A stretch of 53,397 nucleotides of DNA from Actinomycetes bacterium (GCA_021808665.1 JAKBBA010000027.1:1-53397), one strand, 5' to 3'. Counted from the stretch's first letter, positions 9,451 to 19,220 are shown. A program made the numbers and translations. Notes: a model not told the origin generated them from the sequence alone.

Positions 9451-10352
9451 GGCTTCGGTCGCCTCAACTCGGGCTGGCGCACGAACGCATCGACGAGGTG
9501 GAGTAGCACCCTTGATGCTTTGGGGGTTGCCGCTGGCGCCGAAACGTCGAAGTCCCGGGATGCGATGCCGTCGATGGCGGCTCTGCCTCCTGCCCAGAAC
9601 CCGGCGGTTGCCCACCGGAGTCTGGGCGCCAGCAGGTCCACCAAGGGCAGACCGGCGTCGAGGAAGCGTCGGGCGCGGGCCAACTCGAAGGCCACAAGTG
9701 CCCTGAGCTCGTAGCTCGACGCGGCCGGCGATGTTACAGCCGAAGGCTCGACGTCGAACCGGCGCCAGTCCTCGGCGGGGATGTAAATGCGCCCTGCACG
9801 GTAGTCCTCGGCCATATCAGCGCAGTGCTCGACGATCTGCAGGCCTGTGCAGATGTCATCCGAGTGCTCCCGGGCGTCACGGACGTCGCAGCGGAAGGCG
9901 GCCAGAACCAGCCTGCCTACAGGGTTGGCTGAAAATGTGCAGTAGCGGAGCAGATCGTCGAAAGTCTCGTAGCGGGTGTTTCGTTGATCCATCCGGTTCG
10001 CTTCCAACAGATCGAACAGAGGCCGGGGGTCGGTCTCGAGCTCTCTCACGGATGCCGCCGCTCGTGCGATCAGCGGGTGCTCGTCTCCGGGTCCGACTAG
10101 GGCCGCCTTCGTCTTCGCGGCGACCCAGTCGAGGGCGGCTATCCGGTCACCGCTGTACGCGTCGCCGATCTCGTCGACGAAACGAGCAAAGCCGTAGAAG
10201 GAGAGCAAATGTCTCCTGGTTGTCGCATCGACGATTCTGGACGCAACGCGAAAATTCTCGCGACCCGCCCTCCCCAGGATGTCTGGAACTGTCGGGAGAC
10301 CTACTGGCGTGGTCTCGTCGTCGGTGGTGAAGTCAAGTGACCGCGTGGTCAC
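9447..10352 (-). CDS. hpnC: Hydroxysqualene synthase HpnC
   Basis: A 301-residue member of the same head-to-head prenyl transferase family as HpnD. It carries FVDEIGDAYSG and CADMAEDY as the two Asp-rich motifs and RIYIP after the second. HpnC converts presqualene diphosphate to hydroxysqualene. The start is GTG at 10352, 28 bases after the regulator stop, so it probably shares that transcript. The only GGAG upstream lies about 17 bases from the GTG, which is far, so the exact start is a little uncertain. Confidence 0.9.
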   Translation of the reverse strand: MTTRSLDFTTDDETTPVGLPTVPDILGRAGRENFRVASRIVDATTRRHLLSFYGFARFVDEIGDAYSGDRIAALDWVAAKTKAALVGPGDEHPLIARAAASVRELETDPRPLFDLLEANRMDQRNTRYETFDDLLRYCTFSANPVGRLVLAAFRCDVRDAREHSDDICTGLQIVEHCADMAEDYRAGRIYIPAEDWRRFDVEPSAVTSPAASSYELRALVAFELARARRFLDAGLPLVDLLAPRLRWATAGFWAGGRAAIDGIASRDFDVSAPAATPKASRVLLHLVDAFVRQPELRRPKP

Positions 10353-10380
10353 AATTTGTATTCGAAGTGCTCCACCCGTG

Positions 10381-11130
10381 TCAAACCGGGGCCGAAACCT
10401 GCTCGTCGGGGGGCCAGTCCGGCCCGATCGCCCACGACATCACGGTGGCGAACGCAGATTGGAGGACGGAGAGGCCCATCGAGATCGTTTCGGTGTCAGC
10501 GTCTGTTGTGTCCTGGGCGAGGAACGGCCGTCCTGCTACCAGGGCGAGGGTCCGAAGCGCCTTTCGCGCGAGGTCAGCGCTCGGTTCGTGTCCCTTGGCG
10601 GCTCGTGCGCCGATCTCGAGGAGCAGAGGTAGGACGTCGGCTAGCACGTATCCGAGAACGAGAGCTGTCTTGTCTGCATCGTCGCGAAGCTGGTCTACGC
10701 CGCCGAGAGACTGCAGAGCCGATTCGAGGCGCGCCGCAGTGTCGTCTACCAGAGTCTCGACGCAGGCAGTAATGAGCGCCTCTTTGGATGGGAAGTAACG
10801 GTAAAAGTTTCCCTTCGCCATGTGTGCGGCGGCGGTTATGTCGCTGACGGACACCTCGGAGAAGCTTCGGGTCCGAAACGCTTCGATAGCAGCCGCCACC
10901 AGCCTGTCGGCGGAGTCGGCGGCGGACAGCGAACCTGCCCTCAGTTCGAGGATCGCGTCGACGTGGCGTTCGTTGTATTCGAACCGCTTGCCCGAAATCA
11001 CCAGCGGTTCAGGGATCCAACCCGACCTGCGGTAGTGGTGGATAGTCGACGCCGGCACTCCCGTCCGGTTGACCAGGTCCGATAGTGAAAGCGTCTCACA
11101 ACTCTGACCTGGACCGGATTCGGAGCTCAC
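10381..11130 (-). CDS. Hybrid MerR-like/TetR-family transcriptional regulator
   Basis: A 249-residue regulator with two putative DNA-binding segments. Residues about 14-55 resemble a MerR HTH plus wing (LSDLVNRTGVPASTIHHYRRSGWIP). Residues about 75-120 are a TetR HTH (VSVSDITAAAHMAKGNFYRYFPSKEALI), followed by a helical TetR ligand domain. It is the first gene of the hopanoid operon and is separated from hpnC by only 28 bases, so it plausibly autoregulates and controls hopanoid synthesis; that role is inference. The start is GTG with a weak ribosome site. Confidence 0.8.
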   Translation of the reverse strand: MSSESGPGQSCETLSLSDLVNRTGVPASTIHHYRRSGWIPEPLVISGKRFEYNERHVDAILELRAGSLSAADSADRLVAAAIEAFRTRSFSEVSVSDITAAAHMAKGNFYRYFPSKEALITACVETLVDDTAARLESALQSLGGVDQLRDDADKTALVLGYVLADVLPLLLEIGARAAKGHEPSADLARKALRTLALVAGRPFLAQDTTDADTETISMGLSVLQSAFATVMSWAIGPDWPPDEQVSAPV

Positions 11131-11219
11131 CTCTACAGTGTGGCGCTTGGGAGCTCCTTGAGTTCGTCACCACTGCGTAAGTCCGTGCTTGTCAAAGCGA
11201 AGTTCCCGGCTAGTGGCGC

Positions 11220-12173
11220 CTAGTGCGCGGGGATGACACCCATGCGACCGTGCTGGAAGTCGTCGAAGGCCTGGGCGAGCTCCTGCCGGGTGTTCATCAC
11301 GAACGGCCCGTAGTGCGCTACCGGCTCTTTGATCGGACGTCCGCCGAGGAGCAGGACTTCGAGGGACCTGCGCGGCCCGTCGATATGGCGGTCCGCGTGG
11401 ACCTCGATGAAGTCCCCGTCGCCGAGCACGCACAGCTGCCCGCTCTGAAGCGGCGCCGCCTCTGGTCCCGAGCCGACCGTCCCGCTCCCGCCTAGCGCGT
11501 AGACGAGCGAGTTGAATCCGCTGTCCCAAGGAAGAGCGAGTCGAGCTCCCTCCTCGAGGGTGGCGTGGACCATGGCGATCGGGGTGTGTGTCATACCGGG
11601 GCCACTCGTGCCGGCGAAGTCGCCTGCAATCACCCTGATGAGGGCGCCGCCGTCCGGGGAGGCGAACAGGGGTAGCTTTCCGGCACGGATGTCCTGGTAG
11701 CGCGGGTCGACCATCTTCTGTTTGGACGGCAGATTCACCCAGAGTTGGACGCCGTGGAAGAGGCCGCCTGACGCTACGAGCGTCTCGGGGGGCCGTTCGA
11801 TATGCAGGATCCCTGAACCGGCGGTCATCCACTGCGTGTCACCGTTTGTTATGAGGCCACCTCCACCCGTCGAGTCGCGGTGCTCGAAGGTGCCGTCGAT
11901 CATGTAGGTGACGGTCTCGAAGCCACGATGAGGATGCCACGGTGTTCCCTTCGGCTCGCCGGGGGCGTAGTCCACCTCGCCCATCTGGTCCATGTGGACG
12001 AAGGGATCGAGAAGCTCGGTCGGAACGCCTGCGAAAGCCCGTCGTACAGGGAACCCTTCACCTTCTAGGCCGCTCGGTGCGCTAACGCGCTTCCTCGGTT
12101 CTCGTGCCCTGGCTAGCGGATCGACGTCAAGCTTCGACAATGCCGACATGTCCTCGACTGTTACAGCAGGCAT
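11220..12173 (-). CDS. Pirin-family cupin protein
   Basis: A 317-residue two-domain cupin. The metal-binding signature HPHRGFETVTYMIDG (about residues 80-95) and GDTQWMTAGSGILHIE are typical of bacterial pirins, some of which have quercetinase activity. The C-terminal cupin domain (pirin_C) ends with PVAHYGPFVMNT. The start ATG at 12173 is followed by MPAVTVEDMSAL. It is transcribed away from the MBL-fold gene across a 115-base divergent region. Its physiological role here is unknown. Confidence 0.85.
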   Translation of the reverse strand: MPAVTVEDMSALSKLDVDPLARAREPRKRVSAPSGLEGEGFPVRRAFAGVPTELLDPFVHMDQMGEVDYAPGEPKGTPWHPHRGFETVTYMIDGTFEHRDSTGGGGLITNGDTQWMTAGSGILHIERPPETLVASGGLFHGVQLWVNLPSKQKMVDPRYQDIRAGKLPLFASPDGGALIRVIAGDFAGTSGPGMTHTPIAMVHATLEEGARLALPWDSGFNSLVYALGGSGTVGSGPEAAPLQSGQLCVLGDGDFIEVHADRHIDGPRRSLEVLLLGGRPIKEPVAHYGPFVMNTRQELAQAFDDFQHGRMGVIPAH

Positions 12174-12288
12174 ACGGACTTCCTCTCCTCATCGCCGGGC
12201 GACCTGGCTCGGGCGCCCTACGAACAGCAGAACATTGTTGTGCACGCAACTATTCCACTCTTGGCGGAGGAGACCGAGGAGCGAACGT

Positions 12289-13029
12289 GTGGTTGGCGCT
12301 ATCGTCGTGGGGGTGAAAGACGACGACCGTCTCTACTTCAGGCAACTCCTTTCTGGACGCGACCACGCCCGCAGCGACGGTCTGGCAGCCCAGATGGTAA
12401 ATTTTTCCTACCTCATCGGCGACAGGTCCACGTCGGAGGTTCTGGTAGTAGATCCGACGTACTCAGTCGATGACATTCTGGCGGTCGCAAACGCCGACGG
12501 GATGAACCTTGTCGGGGTGCTCGCAACCCACCACCACCCCGATCACGTGGGTGGGTCGATGATGGGCCACTCTATCGAAGGCCTTGCGCACCTGCTCGAG
12601 ACGGTCTCCGTGCCGGTCCACGCAAACGCCAACGAGGTCATGTCGATCTGCAGGGTAACGGGGCTGGATACCGGGGACGTGGTCGGCCACCACGGCGGCG
12701 ACCGGGTGACTGTGGGTGAAGTGGAGATCGAACTGCTGCACACGCCAGGTCACACACCTGGCAGTCAGTGCTTCCTGGTCGACGGTCGTTTGGTTGCGGG
12801 TGACACGCTTTTCCTGTCCGGGTGCGGTCGGACGGATCTGCCGGGTGGCGACCCTGATGCGATGTACGACAGCCTTTGCATACTTGCCGGGCTTGCTGAC
12901 ACAACGGTTCTCTACCCCGGCCACCGCTACTCGCCGGCGTCTGCTGCGACGATGGCGGCGGTCAAGGAGACGAACCCCGTGCTCATGGCGAGCGGTAAGC
13001 CGTCCTGGCTTGCCACCTTCGGCGGGTGA
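12289..13029 (+). CDS. MBL-fold metallo-hydrolase (glyoxalase II/persulfide dioxygenase-like)
   Basis: A metallo-beta-lactamase-fold enzyme of about 246 residues. The binuclear metal site motif HHHPDHVGG is at 81-89; LHTPGHTPGSQCF and VAGDTLFLSGCGRTDLPGG supply the remaining ligands, and PGHRYSP the C-terminal His. The GRTD motif and overall layout resemble the glyoxalase II/ETHE1 group, so a thioester or persulfide substrate is likely but not decided. The GTG at 12289 is preferred because GAGGAG lies 7 bases upstream; the open frame further upstream overlaps the divergent pirin gene. The substrate is unknown. Confidence 0.78.
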   Translation: MVGAIVVGVKDDDRLYFRQLLSGRDHARSDGLAAQMVNFSYLIGDRSTSEVLVVDPTYSVDDILAVANADGMNLVGVLATHHHPDHVGGSMMGHSIEGLAHLLETVSVPVHANANEVMSICRVTGLDTGDVVGHHGGDRVTVGEVEIELLHTPGHTPGSQCFLVDGRLVAGDTLFLSGCGRTDLPGGDPDAMYDSLCILAGLADTTVLYPGHRYSPASAATMAAVKETNPVLMASGKPSWLATFGG

Positions 13030-13085
13030 AAGACGACGGCGGACGCAAAGAAGACGACGGCGGCCACTGCGCAACGTCGGTGCAG

Positions 13086-15230
<2,145 letters not shown>

Positions 15231-15283
15231 GCTAGCGGCTCGGACAGCCGGCGGGGATATCGAGCGGCTTCGCGTTCCGTGTT

Positions 15284-16372
15284 TCAGCCCCACCAGAAGG
15301 CGGCGCCGAGGATCGCGTACAAGGCGATCAGGGCGACTCCTTCGATCCACGTGAACTCCCCGTCGTATATGACGACGGTGACCACAAGTGTTGACACGCC
15401 GAGCGCCACAACAAGGAGTGGCGGGAAGACGAGCGTCAGCGGGGTAGGACCTACAACGGAGCTCAGAAGAACCAGGACAGGTGTCAGTAGGAGAGCCACC
15501 TGCAGAGGGCTGTTGAGGGTGGTACTGATGACGTACTCGGGCTTTGCGCGAAGCGCGAAGCGGATACCTACGGCGTTCTCGACCGCGTTCGAGGCGATAG
15601 CGACGACCACGAGTCCGGTGAAGGTCTGCGTCAGGCCCAGGCTCTTCGTTGCTGTCTCGAGCGGCGCCACGAACCAGTCGGCGGCGGCGGCGGCGGCTGC
15701 GCTCCCGAGTGCGAGGACGCCGATGGACAGGGGAAGAGGCCAGGTTGGATCCCCGCCCGGCCGGTCGCCTGCAGAGGGTGTCGATGCGGTCGGCGAGTGC
15801 CTGAGGAAGTACGGGATGCTGGTCAGGTACACGACGAGAAGGATGACTGCGAGGCCCTTCGACAGGGTGGCGCTGTGCGCAGCCGCCGGAGAGCCGAGAC
15901 TGTGCGCCAGAGTCGGCACGAGCATCGAAGCGACAACGAGCAGGAGCATCGACGCTATGAGGCGCGGCAGTTCGGGTTCGAAGTGTTGAGTGCCGTGGCG
16001 CAGGCCGCCTACGACGAATGCGATGCCGAGGACGAGCAGGCTGTTGGCGAGAACGGATCCGACTAGGGCCGCTTGGACGACCCCGGTCAGGCCTTTCTGC
16101 AAGGCGAAGAGTCCCACGAACAGCTCGGGAAGGTTCCCAAGCGTCGATTGCAGCAACCCGGTCGGGGCGGGACCTACCTTTTCGCCTACAGCGTCGATGG
16201 CCTCGCCGACCACGGCTGCCGTGCCCGCCAGTGCAAGACCGGCGAAGCTGAAGCGCACAACAGCACTGGCGCCGGCGATGGTCGTCGCCCCGGCGAGGGC
16301 CGTCAACAATGCGGCCACACCGAGGATGATTCGCTGCCTCGTTTCGAGTACGGCAAGGGCGGCTAGTGGCAT
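15284..16372 (-). CDS. Calcium/cation:proton antiporter (CaCA superfamily)
   Basis: A polytopic membrane protein of about 362 residues with roughly 10-11 hydrophobic segments in two halves. Each half carries an alpha-repeat: GLLQSTLGNLPELFVGLFAL in the first and VVVAIASNAVENAVGIRFAL in the second, with the conserved acidic residues E (GNLPE) and E (NAVEN) expected for cation binding. It most resembles CAX-type Ca2+/H+ antiporters. The frame extends to 16492 into the tRNA-Cys gene, so the ATG at 16372 (MPLAALAVLETRQRI), just before the first membrane helix, is a more credible start. glgX follows 53 bases downstream on the same strand. Confidence 0.82.
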   Translation of the reverse strand: MPLAALAVLETRQRIILGVAALLTALAGATTIAGASAVVRFSFAGLALAGTAAVVGEAIDAVGEKVGPAPTGLLQSTLGNLPELFVGLFALQKGLTGVVQAALVGSVLANSLLVLGIAFVVGGLRHGTQHFEPELPRLIASMLLLVVASMLVPTLAHSLGSPAAAHSATLSKGLAVILLVVYLTSIPYFLRHSPTASTPSAGDRPGGDPTWPLPLSIGVLALGSAAAAAAADWFVAPLETATKSLGLTQTFTGLVVVAIASNAVENAVGIRFALRAKPEYVISTTLNSPLQVALLLTPVLVLLSSVVGPTPLTLVFPPLLVVALGVSTLVVTVVIYDGEFTWIEGVALIALYAILGAAFWWG

Positions 16373-16465
16373 GAGGCTGGTAGCGGCTCGTTTCGCTCGG
16401 CATGCGACGGACTGCTCTGTCGGAGCTTGGGGAGGGTCTGCGGAATAGACTAGGGTGATTCGCCT

Positions 16466-16540
16466 GGCGGCGTGGCCGAGTGGTTTAGGCAAGGGCCTGC
16501 AAAGCCCTGTACAGCGGTTCGATTCCGCTCGCCGCCTCCA
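16466..16540 (+). tRNA. tRNA-Cys (anticodon GCA), 3' CCA encoded
   Basis: The acceptor stem GGCGGCG pairs with CGCCGCC, the anticodon loop gives GCA, the T arm is GCGGTTCGATTCCGC, discriminator base U73 is as usual for Cys, and CCA is encoded at 16538-16540. Its 3' half is the attachment site of the element that follows. Confidence 0.96.
16502..16538 (+). repeat. attL core: 37-bp direct repeat in tRNA-Cys
   Basis: These 37 bases (anticodon 3' stem to acceptor end of tRNA-Cys) recur exactly at 18305-18341. The left copy restores a full tRNA with CCA; the right copy lacks the 5' half of the gene and the CCA. This is the classic outcome of tyrosine-recombinase integration into a tRNA 3' end. 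Confidence 0.93.
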
Positions 16541-16561
16541 TAGCTCCTGAACGGTATAGTG

Positions 16562-16576
16562 CCTGGTCAGGGGCCC
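16562..16576 (+). repeat. Element arm, inverted copy at 18264-18277
   Basis: CCTGGTCAGGGGCCC here and GGGCCCTGACCAGG at 18264-18277 are inverted copies with one base gapped. They sit 23 bases inside attL and 27 bases inside attR, so they may be recombinase or excisionase arm-binding sites. A nearby dyad GTCTTTACCG/CCGGCAAAGAC (16582-16609) may belong to the same region. Confidence 0.6.
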
Positions 16577-16692
16577 TTTTAGTCTTTACCGACAGTGACC
16601 GGCAAAGACCGAGAATGACCCTTGAGAACCCCTGGTTTTGCTCCTTCGTGCTCCCCGCACGCTCCCCGCGACCAATCCAGGAGGTTCCGAAC

Positions 16693-16896
16693 ATGGGTTT
16701 CATCGAGAGACGGAACGGCAAGTACCGGGCTCGCTACCGCGACCCGCTCGGCAATCAGAGATGCAGGACGTTCACCCGCAAGGCCGACGCCGAACGCTTC
16801 GTCCGAGAGATGGAGGTCGACGTCGAGCGATTCGAGGTAAGCGAGGAGGTGACCAGGGTGGGTCTTGCCATTTCGAGCCCGTCGCCACTGGTGTGA
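16693..16896 (+). pseudogene. N-terminal stub of a tyrosine integrase
   Basis: The 67-residue frame starting MGFIERRNGKYRARYRDPLG looks like the arm-type DNA-binding N-terminus of an actinobacterial tyrosine integrase, with TFTRKADAERFVREMEVDVE as the usual continuation. The similarity ends near residue 50; the rest is unrelated and stops at 16896, with no core-binding or catalytic domain. It lies right beside attL, where an integrase gene is expected. Start ATG 16693 has an AGGAGG ribosome site (AGGAGGTTCCGAAC). It is most likely a remnant left by a deletion. Confidence 0.75.
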
Positions 16897-17012
16897 TCCG
16901 AAAGTGACGTTCGCGGCCCGCTTATAGGTAGCCGGGAATGTGACACCGGCGTCTTGATAAGGAGCAGACGTTGCTCGAAGCAGCCGGCGATCGGCCGAGA
17001 AGAGGAAGACAT

Positions 17013-17216
17013 ATGACCAACAATGAAAACCTCCCGCAGTTCTTGACTATCGACGAGCTCGCCGGACAACTTGCCATCACCGAGCGTCATGTACGCCGCT
17101 TGGTGGCCGAGAAACGCGTGCCCTACCTGAAGGTGGGACGGCTCATCCGCTTCGATGCGGACGAAATCATGGAATGGATCGAGACCCGCCGCGTCTCCGG
17201 ATCTCGGACGGCATAG
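17013..17216 (+). CDS. Excisionase-like helix-turn-helix protein
   Basis: A 67-residue protein of the MerR-like/excisionase type: FLTIDELAGQLAITERHVRRLV forms the HTH, and VPYLKVGRLIRFDADEIMEWI forms the wing and last helix. Such proteins bind attachment arms and direct excision of tRNA-integrated elements. The ATG at 17013 has a purine-rich GAGGAAGA site just upstream. It follows the integrase stub by 116 bases, an order often seen in actinobacterial integrative elements. It appears intact although its integrase is gone. Confidence 0.8.
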   Translation: MTNNENLPQFLTIDELAGQLAITERHVRRLVAEKRVPYLKVGRLIRFDADEIMEWIETRRVSGSRTA

Positions 17217-17399
17217 GGAGACCTGTGCGACGTGGCCTTGCAGAGGATGCTGCGCGCAGTGTGCGATGGAGTCGTCGGGCCGTCTGGCAACGAAGCTCGC
17301 CGCTGGCGCATGTCACCGCAGGGTACTGGTCCGGTCCGAGCACACGCGATTACCCGGGCGAGGTGTCGTTTGTGTCGTTTAGCCGCTACACTCGACGTT

Positions 17400-17825
17400 G
17401 TGACCGATGCGTCTGCAGTCTTCGAAGTGGCCGAGCCCGACCGGCAGAAGCTGGCCGCGCTTGCTGCCGGAGGAAATGACAGGCCAGTTGCGGTCCGCAC
17501 CGACGCCGGTGAGATCGAGCTGCCATCGGCCGCAGGCCGAGCCGTACTTCAATTGCTCGGAGAACTTGGGGCCGGTGCGGCCGTCCACCTCGTACCGACT
17601 GACACCGAGCTGACCACCCAACAATCAGCCGATCTGTTGGGCATCTCACGTACCTACCTGATCCGCCTAATCGAGGACGGCAAGCTCCCGGCTCACCTCG
17701 TCGGCACCCATCGACGCCTCCGCGCCGGAGACGTGCTCGACTACAGGGGCCGTCGAACGGCCAAGCTTGCAGCGGTCGATGCGATCGCCGACGCCGACGC
17801 CGAAGTCGGCATCAACTACCGCTGA
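17400..17825 (+). CDS. Excisionase-type HTH protein, probable antitoxin of a PIN pair
   Basis: A 141-residue protein. The N-terminal half (AVFEVAEPDRQKLAALAAG) is helical. The C-terminal half carries an excisionase-type HTH (LTTQQSADLLGISRTYLIRLIEDGKLPAHLVGTHRR). Proteins of this layout commonly precede PIN-domain ribonuclease genes and act as their antitoxins; here the PIN gene starts 10 bases downstream. The GTG at 17400 lies 7 bases after TACACT (17387-17392), a plausible -10 box, so the mRNA may be leaderless. A longer frame reaches 17232, but its extra N-terminus looks non-coding. Confidence 0.75.
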   Translation: MTDASAVFEVAEPDRQKLAALAAGGNDRPVAVRTDAGEIELPSAAGRAVLQLLGELGAGAAVHLVPTDTELTTQQSADLLGISRTYLIRLIEDGKLPAHLVGTHRRLRAGDVLDYRGRRTAKLAAVDAIADADAEVGINYR

Positions 17826-17834
17826 ACTCACCGA

Positions 17835-18146
17835 GTGCTCGTTGTCCTCGACGCCTGCGTGTTGTATCCCGCGTCTATGCGCGACCTTCTGCTCACCCTC
17901 GCCGCCCTGGACGCCTTCGACGTGGCCTGGACCGACGAGATCCTGGAGGAGGTACAGCGCAACGTCGTGGCAGATCATCCCGACATCGACCCGGACCGCT
18001 TCGCCAGCCACACCCTTGGTGCCATGCGGGCGGCCTTCCCGCAGGCAGCTGGTGCTTCGGCCATCGTGACCGAGATCCTCGATCTGCTGACGGTTCATCC
18101 GACCATGGGCACCGCCGTCGAGCGTCTTCGAGACCTGACGGACTGA
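17835..18146 (+). pseudogene. PIN-domain ribonuclease toxin with apparent internal deletion
   Basis: The 103-residue frame begins as a normal PIN toxin: VLDACVLYPASMRDLLLTLA with the first catalytic Asp (D6), then WTDEILEEVQRNV with the second acidic site. After MRAAFPQ it jumps to AAGASAIVTEILDLL, which resembles a later part of the family. About 35 residues that normally contain the DxxDRHVLAAA segment, with further catalytic Asp residues, seem to be missing in frame. Family members are usually 170-190 residues. The product is probably inactive. It starts with GTG, 10 bases after the HTH gene, as a two-gene operon. Confidence 0.6.
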
Positions 18147-18304
18147 TCTGGCGATCCGCCGGCGCTGGGATCGTGGGCGTCCGCAACGGACCGCTGCTCA
18201 CCGTCATGCACCTCTGTTTCGCTCCCCGCTCGCTCCCTGGCCGCTCCCCGGGCCTGATAAAGTGGGCCCTGACCAGGGACTCCGCGGCAGCGTAGAGGCC
18301 TGCG

Positions 18305-18341
18305 AAGCCCTGTACAGCGGTTCGATTCCGCTCGCCGCCTC
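18305..18341 (+). repeat. attR core: second copy of the tRNA-Cys 37-bp repeat
   Basis: Exact copy of 16502-16538. The similarity extends weakly leftward (GGCCTGC with one mismatch). It is not part of a complete tRNA gene. Confidence 0.93.
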
Positions 18342-18382
18342 TGAGTCGTGTTCCTGCGGGTTCATCGGTGCGGCCGTGTGCC

Positions 18383-18462
18383 TTCGTGGCTTGGCGGCTT
18401 CGTGGCTTGGCGGCTTCGTGGCTTGGCGGCTTCGTGGCTTGGCGGCTTCGTGGCTTGGCGGC
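18383..18462 (+). repeat. Five perfect tandem copies of a 16-bp unit
   Basis: The unit TTCGTGGCTTGGCGGC is repeated five times without mismatch, 41 bases beyond attR. No frame across it looks like a real protein. The perfection suggests recent slippage or a variable-number locus. Confidence 0.9.
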
Positions 18463-18484
18463 GCTCCGAGACGTCTCGGAGAAA

Positions 18485-18529
18485 CGATTGATACTTTATG
18501 CAGCTATAGCATGTATAAAGTATCAATCG
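18485..18529. repeat. AT-rich perfect inverted repeat, 15-bp arms
   Basis: The arms CGATTGATACTTTAT (18485-18499) and their exact complement (18515-18529) surround a 15-base centre containing the palindrome GCTATAGC (18503-18510). The block is strikingly AT-rich for this genome. The geometry suits a regulator operator, a cruciform, or a site-specific recombination site. Confidence 0.85.
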
Positions 18530-18547
18530 ATATACAACAGTGCCGTT

Positions 18548-18583
18548 TGACGGTCAGCTGTGGCCCGACCCTGGTGACCGTCA
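18548..18583. repeat. Inverted repeat TGACGGTCA/TGACCGTCA
   Basis: Nine-base perfect complementary arms (18548-18556 and 18575-18583), 18 bases apart, upstream of the gene at 18614. This may be an operator for it. Confidence 0.6.
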
Positions 18584-18613
18584 GGCGTAGCTCTACAAGC
18601 TAGAGTGCGCGAG

Positions 18614-19099
18614 ATGTCCTATACCGTGGATTTCAAAACGGTGTCGACTGTGGGGCTGGAGTCGTCGCCTGTTGCGACTGCACTCGCAGGTCTGCGGGCG
18701 AACGAGGCGCGCTACTTCCACAACAAGTACAACCATGCCTTCACCGTCGAAGCAGCCAGCGCCGCGAACACGACGCTCGAACGGGTAACTCGGATCCTCA
18801 AAGAAGAGCGCGACATACAAATAGCTTCTCGCCCGCTCGAGGCGACAAGCTTCCAGGTCGCGAACATCCGATGGGACTACGTCTTCTACGAGAGCGGTCT
18901 CTCGATCAATGTCCTATACACAATCGATGACCCGAAGAAGCGCGCCGTCGGGTTCAAACTCTCCGAAGGCATGGAAGTCCCGGCGGAGTTGGCTGAGCGG
19001 TTCAAGTTCGCCCGCCAGAAGTCAACACTTGCGGGGACGATCCGCGGGTCGTTCTTCGTCATCAAGAACGAGTACCCGAATGACAACTTTGGAGCCTGA
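18614..19099 (+). CDS. Protein of unknown function, 161 residues
   Basis: I do not recognise the family. The protein is soluble, with no membrane segment or signal peptide. The first half is helical (ALAGLRANEARYFHNKYNHAF, AASAANTTLERVTRILKEE); the second half looks beta-rich (IRWDYVFYESGLSINVLYTI, GTIRGSFFVIKNE). The ATG at 18614 lies 7 bases after TAGAGT (18601-18606), a candidate -10 box, so a leaderless mRNA is plausible; there is no ribosome site. It lies between a decayed element and tRNA-Val, downstream of two dyads, so it may be cargo of an older insertion. Confidence 0.6.
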   Translation: MSYTVDFKTVSTVGLESSPVATALAGLRANEARYFHNKYNHAFTVEAASAANTTLERVTRILKEERDIQIASRPLEATSFQVANIRWDYVFYESGLSINVLYTIDDPKKRAVGFKLSEGMEVPAELAERFKFARQKSTLAGTIRGSFFVIKNEYPNDNFGA

Positions 19100-19120
19100 T
19101 AACATCTCCTTCACAAGAGC

Positions 19121-19194
19121 GGGCGCATAGCTCAGTCGGTTAGAGCGCATGCATGACGCGCATGAGGTCGGGGGTTCGATTCCCTCTGCGCCCA
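19121..19194 (+). tRNA. tRNA-Val (anticodon GAC)
   Basis: The acceptor stem GGGCGCA pairs with TGCGCCC; the D arm is GCTC...GAGC, the anticodon stem CATGC/GCATG with loop ATGACGC (GAC), and the T arm GGGGGTTCGATTCCCTC. It is 74 bases long and CCA is not encoded. Confidence 0.95.
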
Positions 19195-19220
19195 CTCGTA
19201 CGAGATCCACATGGGCTCGG

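Larger units (their letters stand above)
16502..18341 (+). mobile_element. Decayed tRNA-Cys integrative element (about 1.8 kb)
   Basis: This segment between two identical 37-bp att copies holds an integrase N-terminal stub, an excisionase-like gene, an HTH protein and a PIN protein. Inverted copies of a 14-15-bp arm sequence lie just inside both ends. It is far too short to move by itself and looks like a deletion relic of a larger integrative plasmid or prophage. Confidence 0.85.

Noticed and set aside
15231..16403. Long upstream extension of the glgX frame, giving an apparent 1105-residue protein
   Set aside because: It lies antisense to the cation antiporter gene, is Arg/His-rich without domains, and GlgX already has its normal length from about 15230.
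18383..18462. CRISPR-like array
   Set aside because: The units are contiguous tandem copies without spacers, and no cas genes are present.
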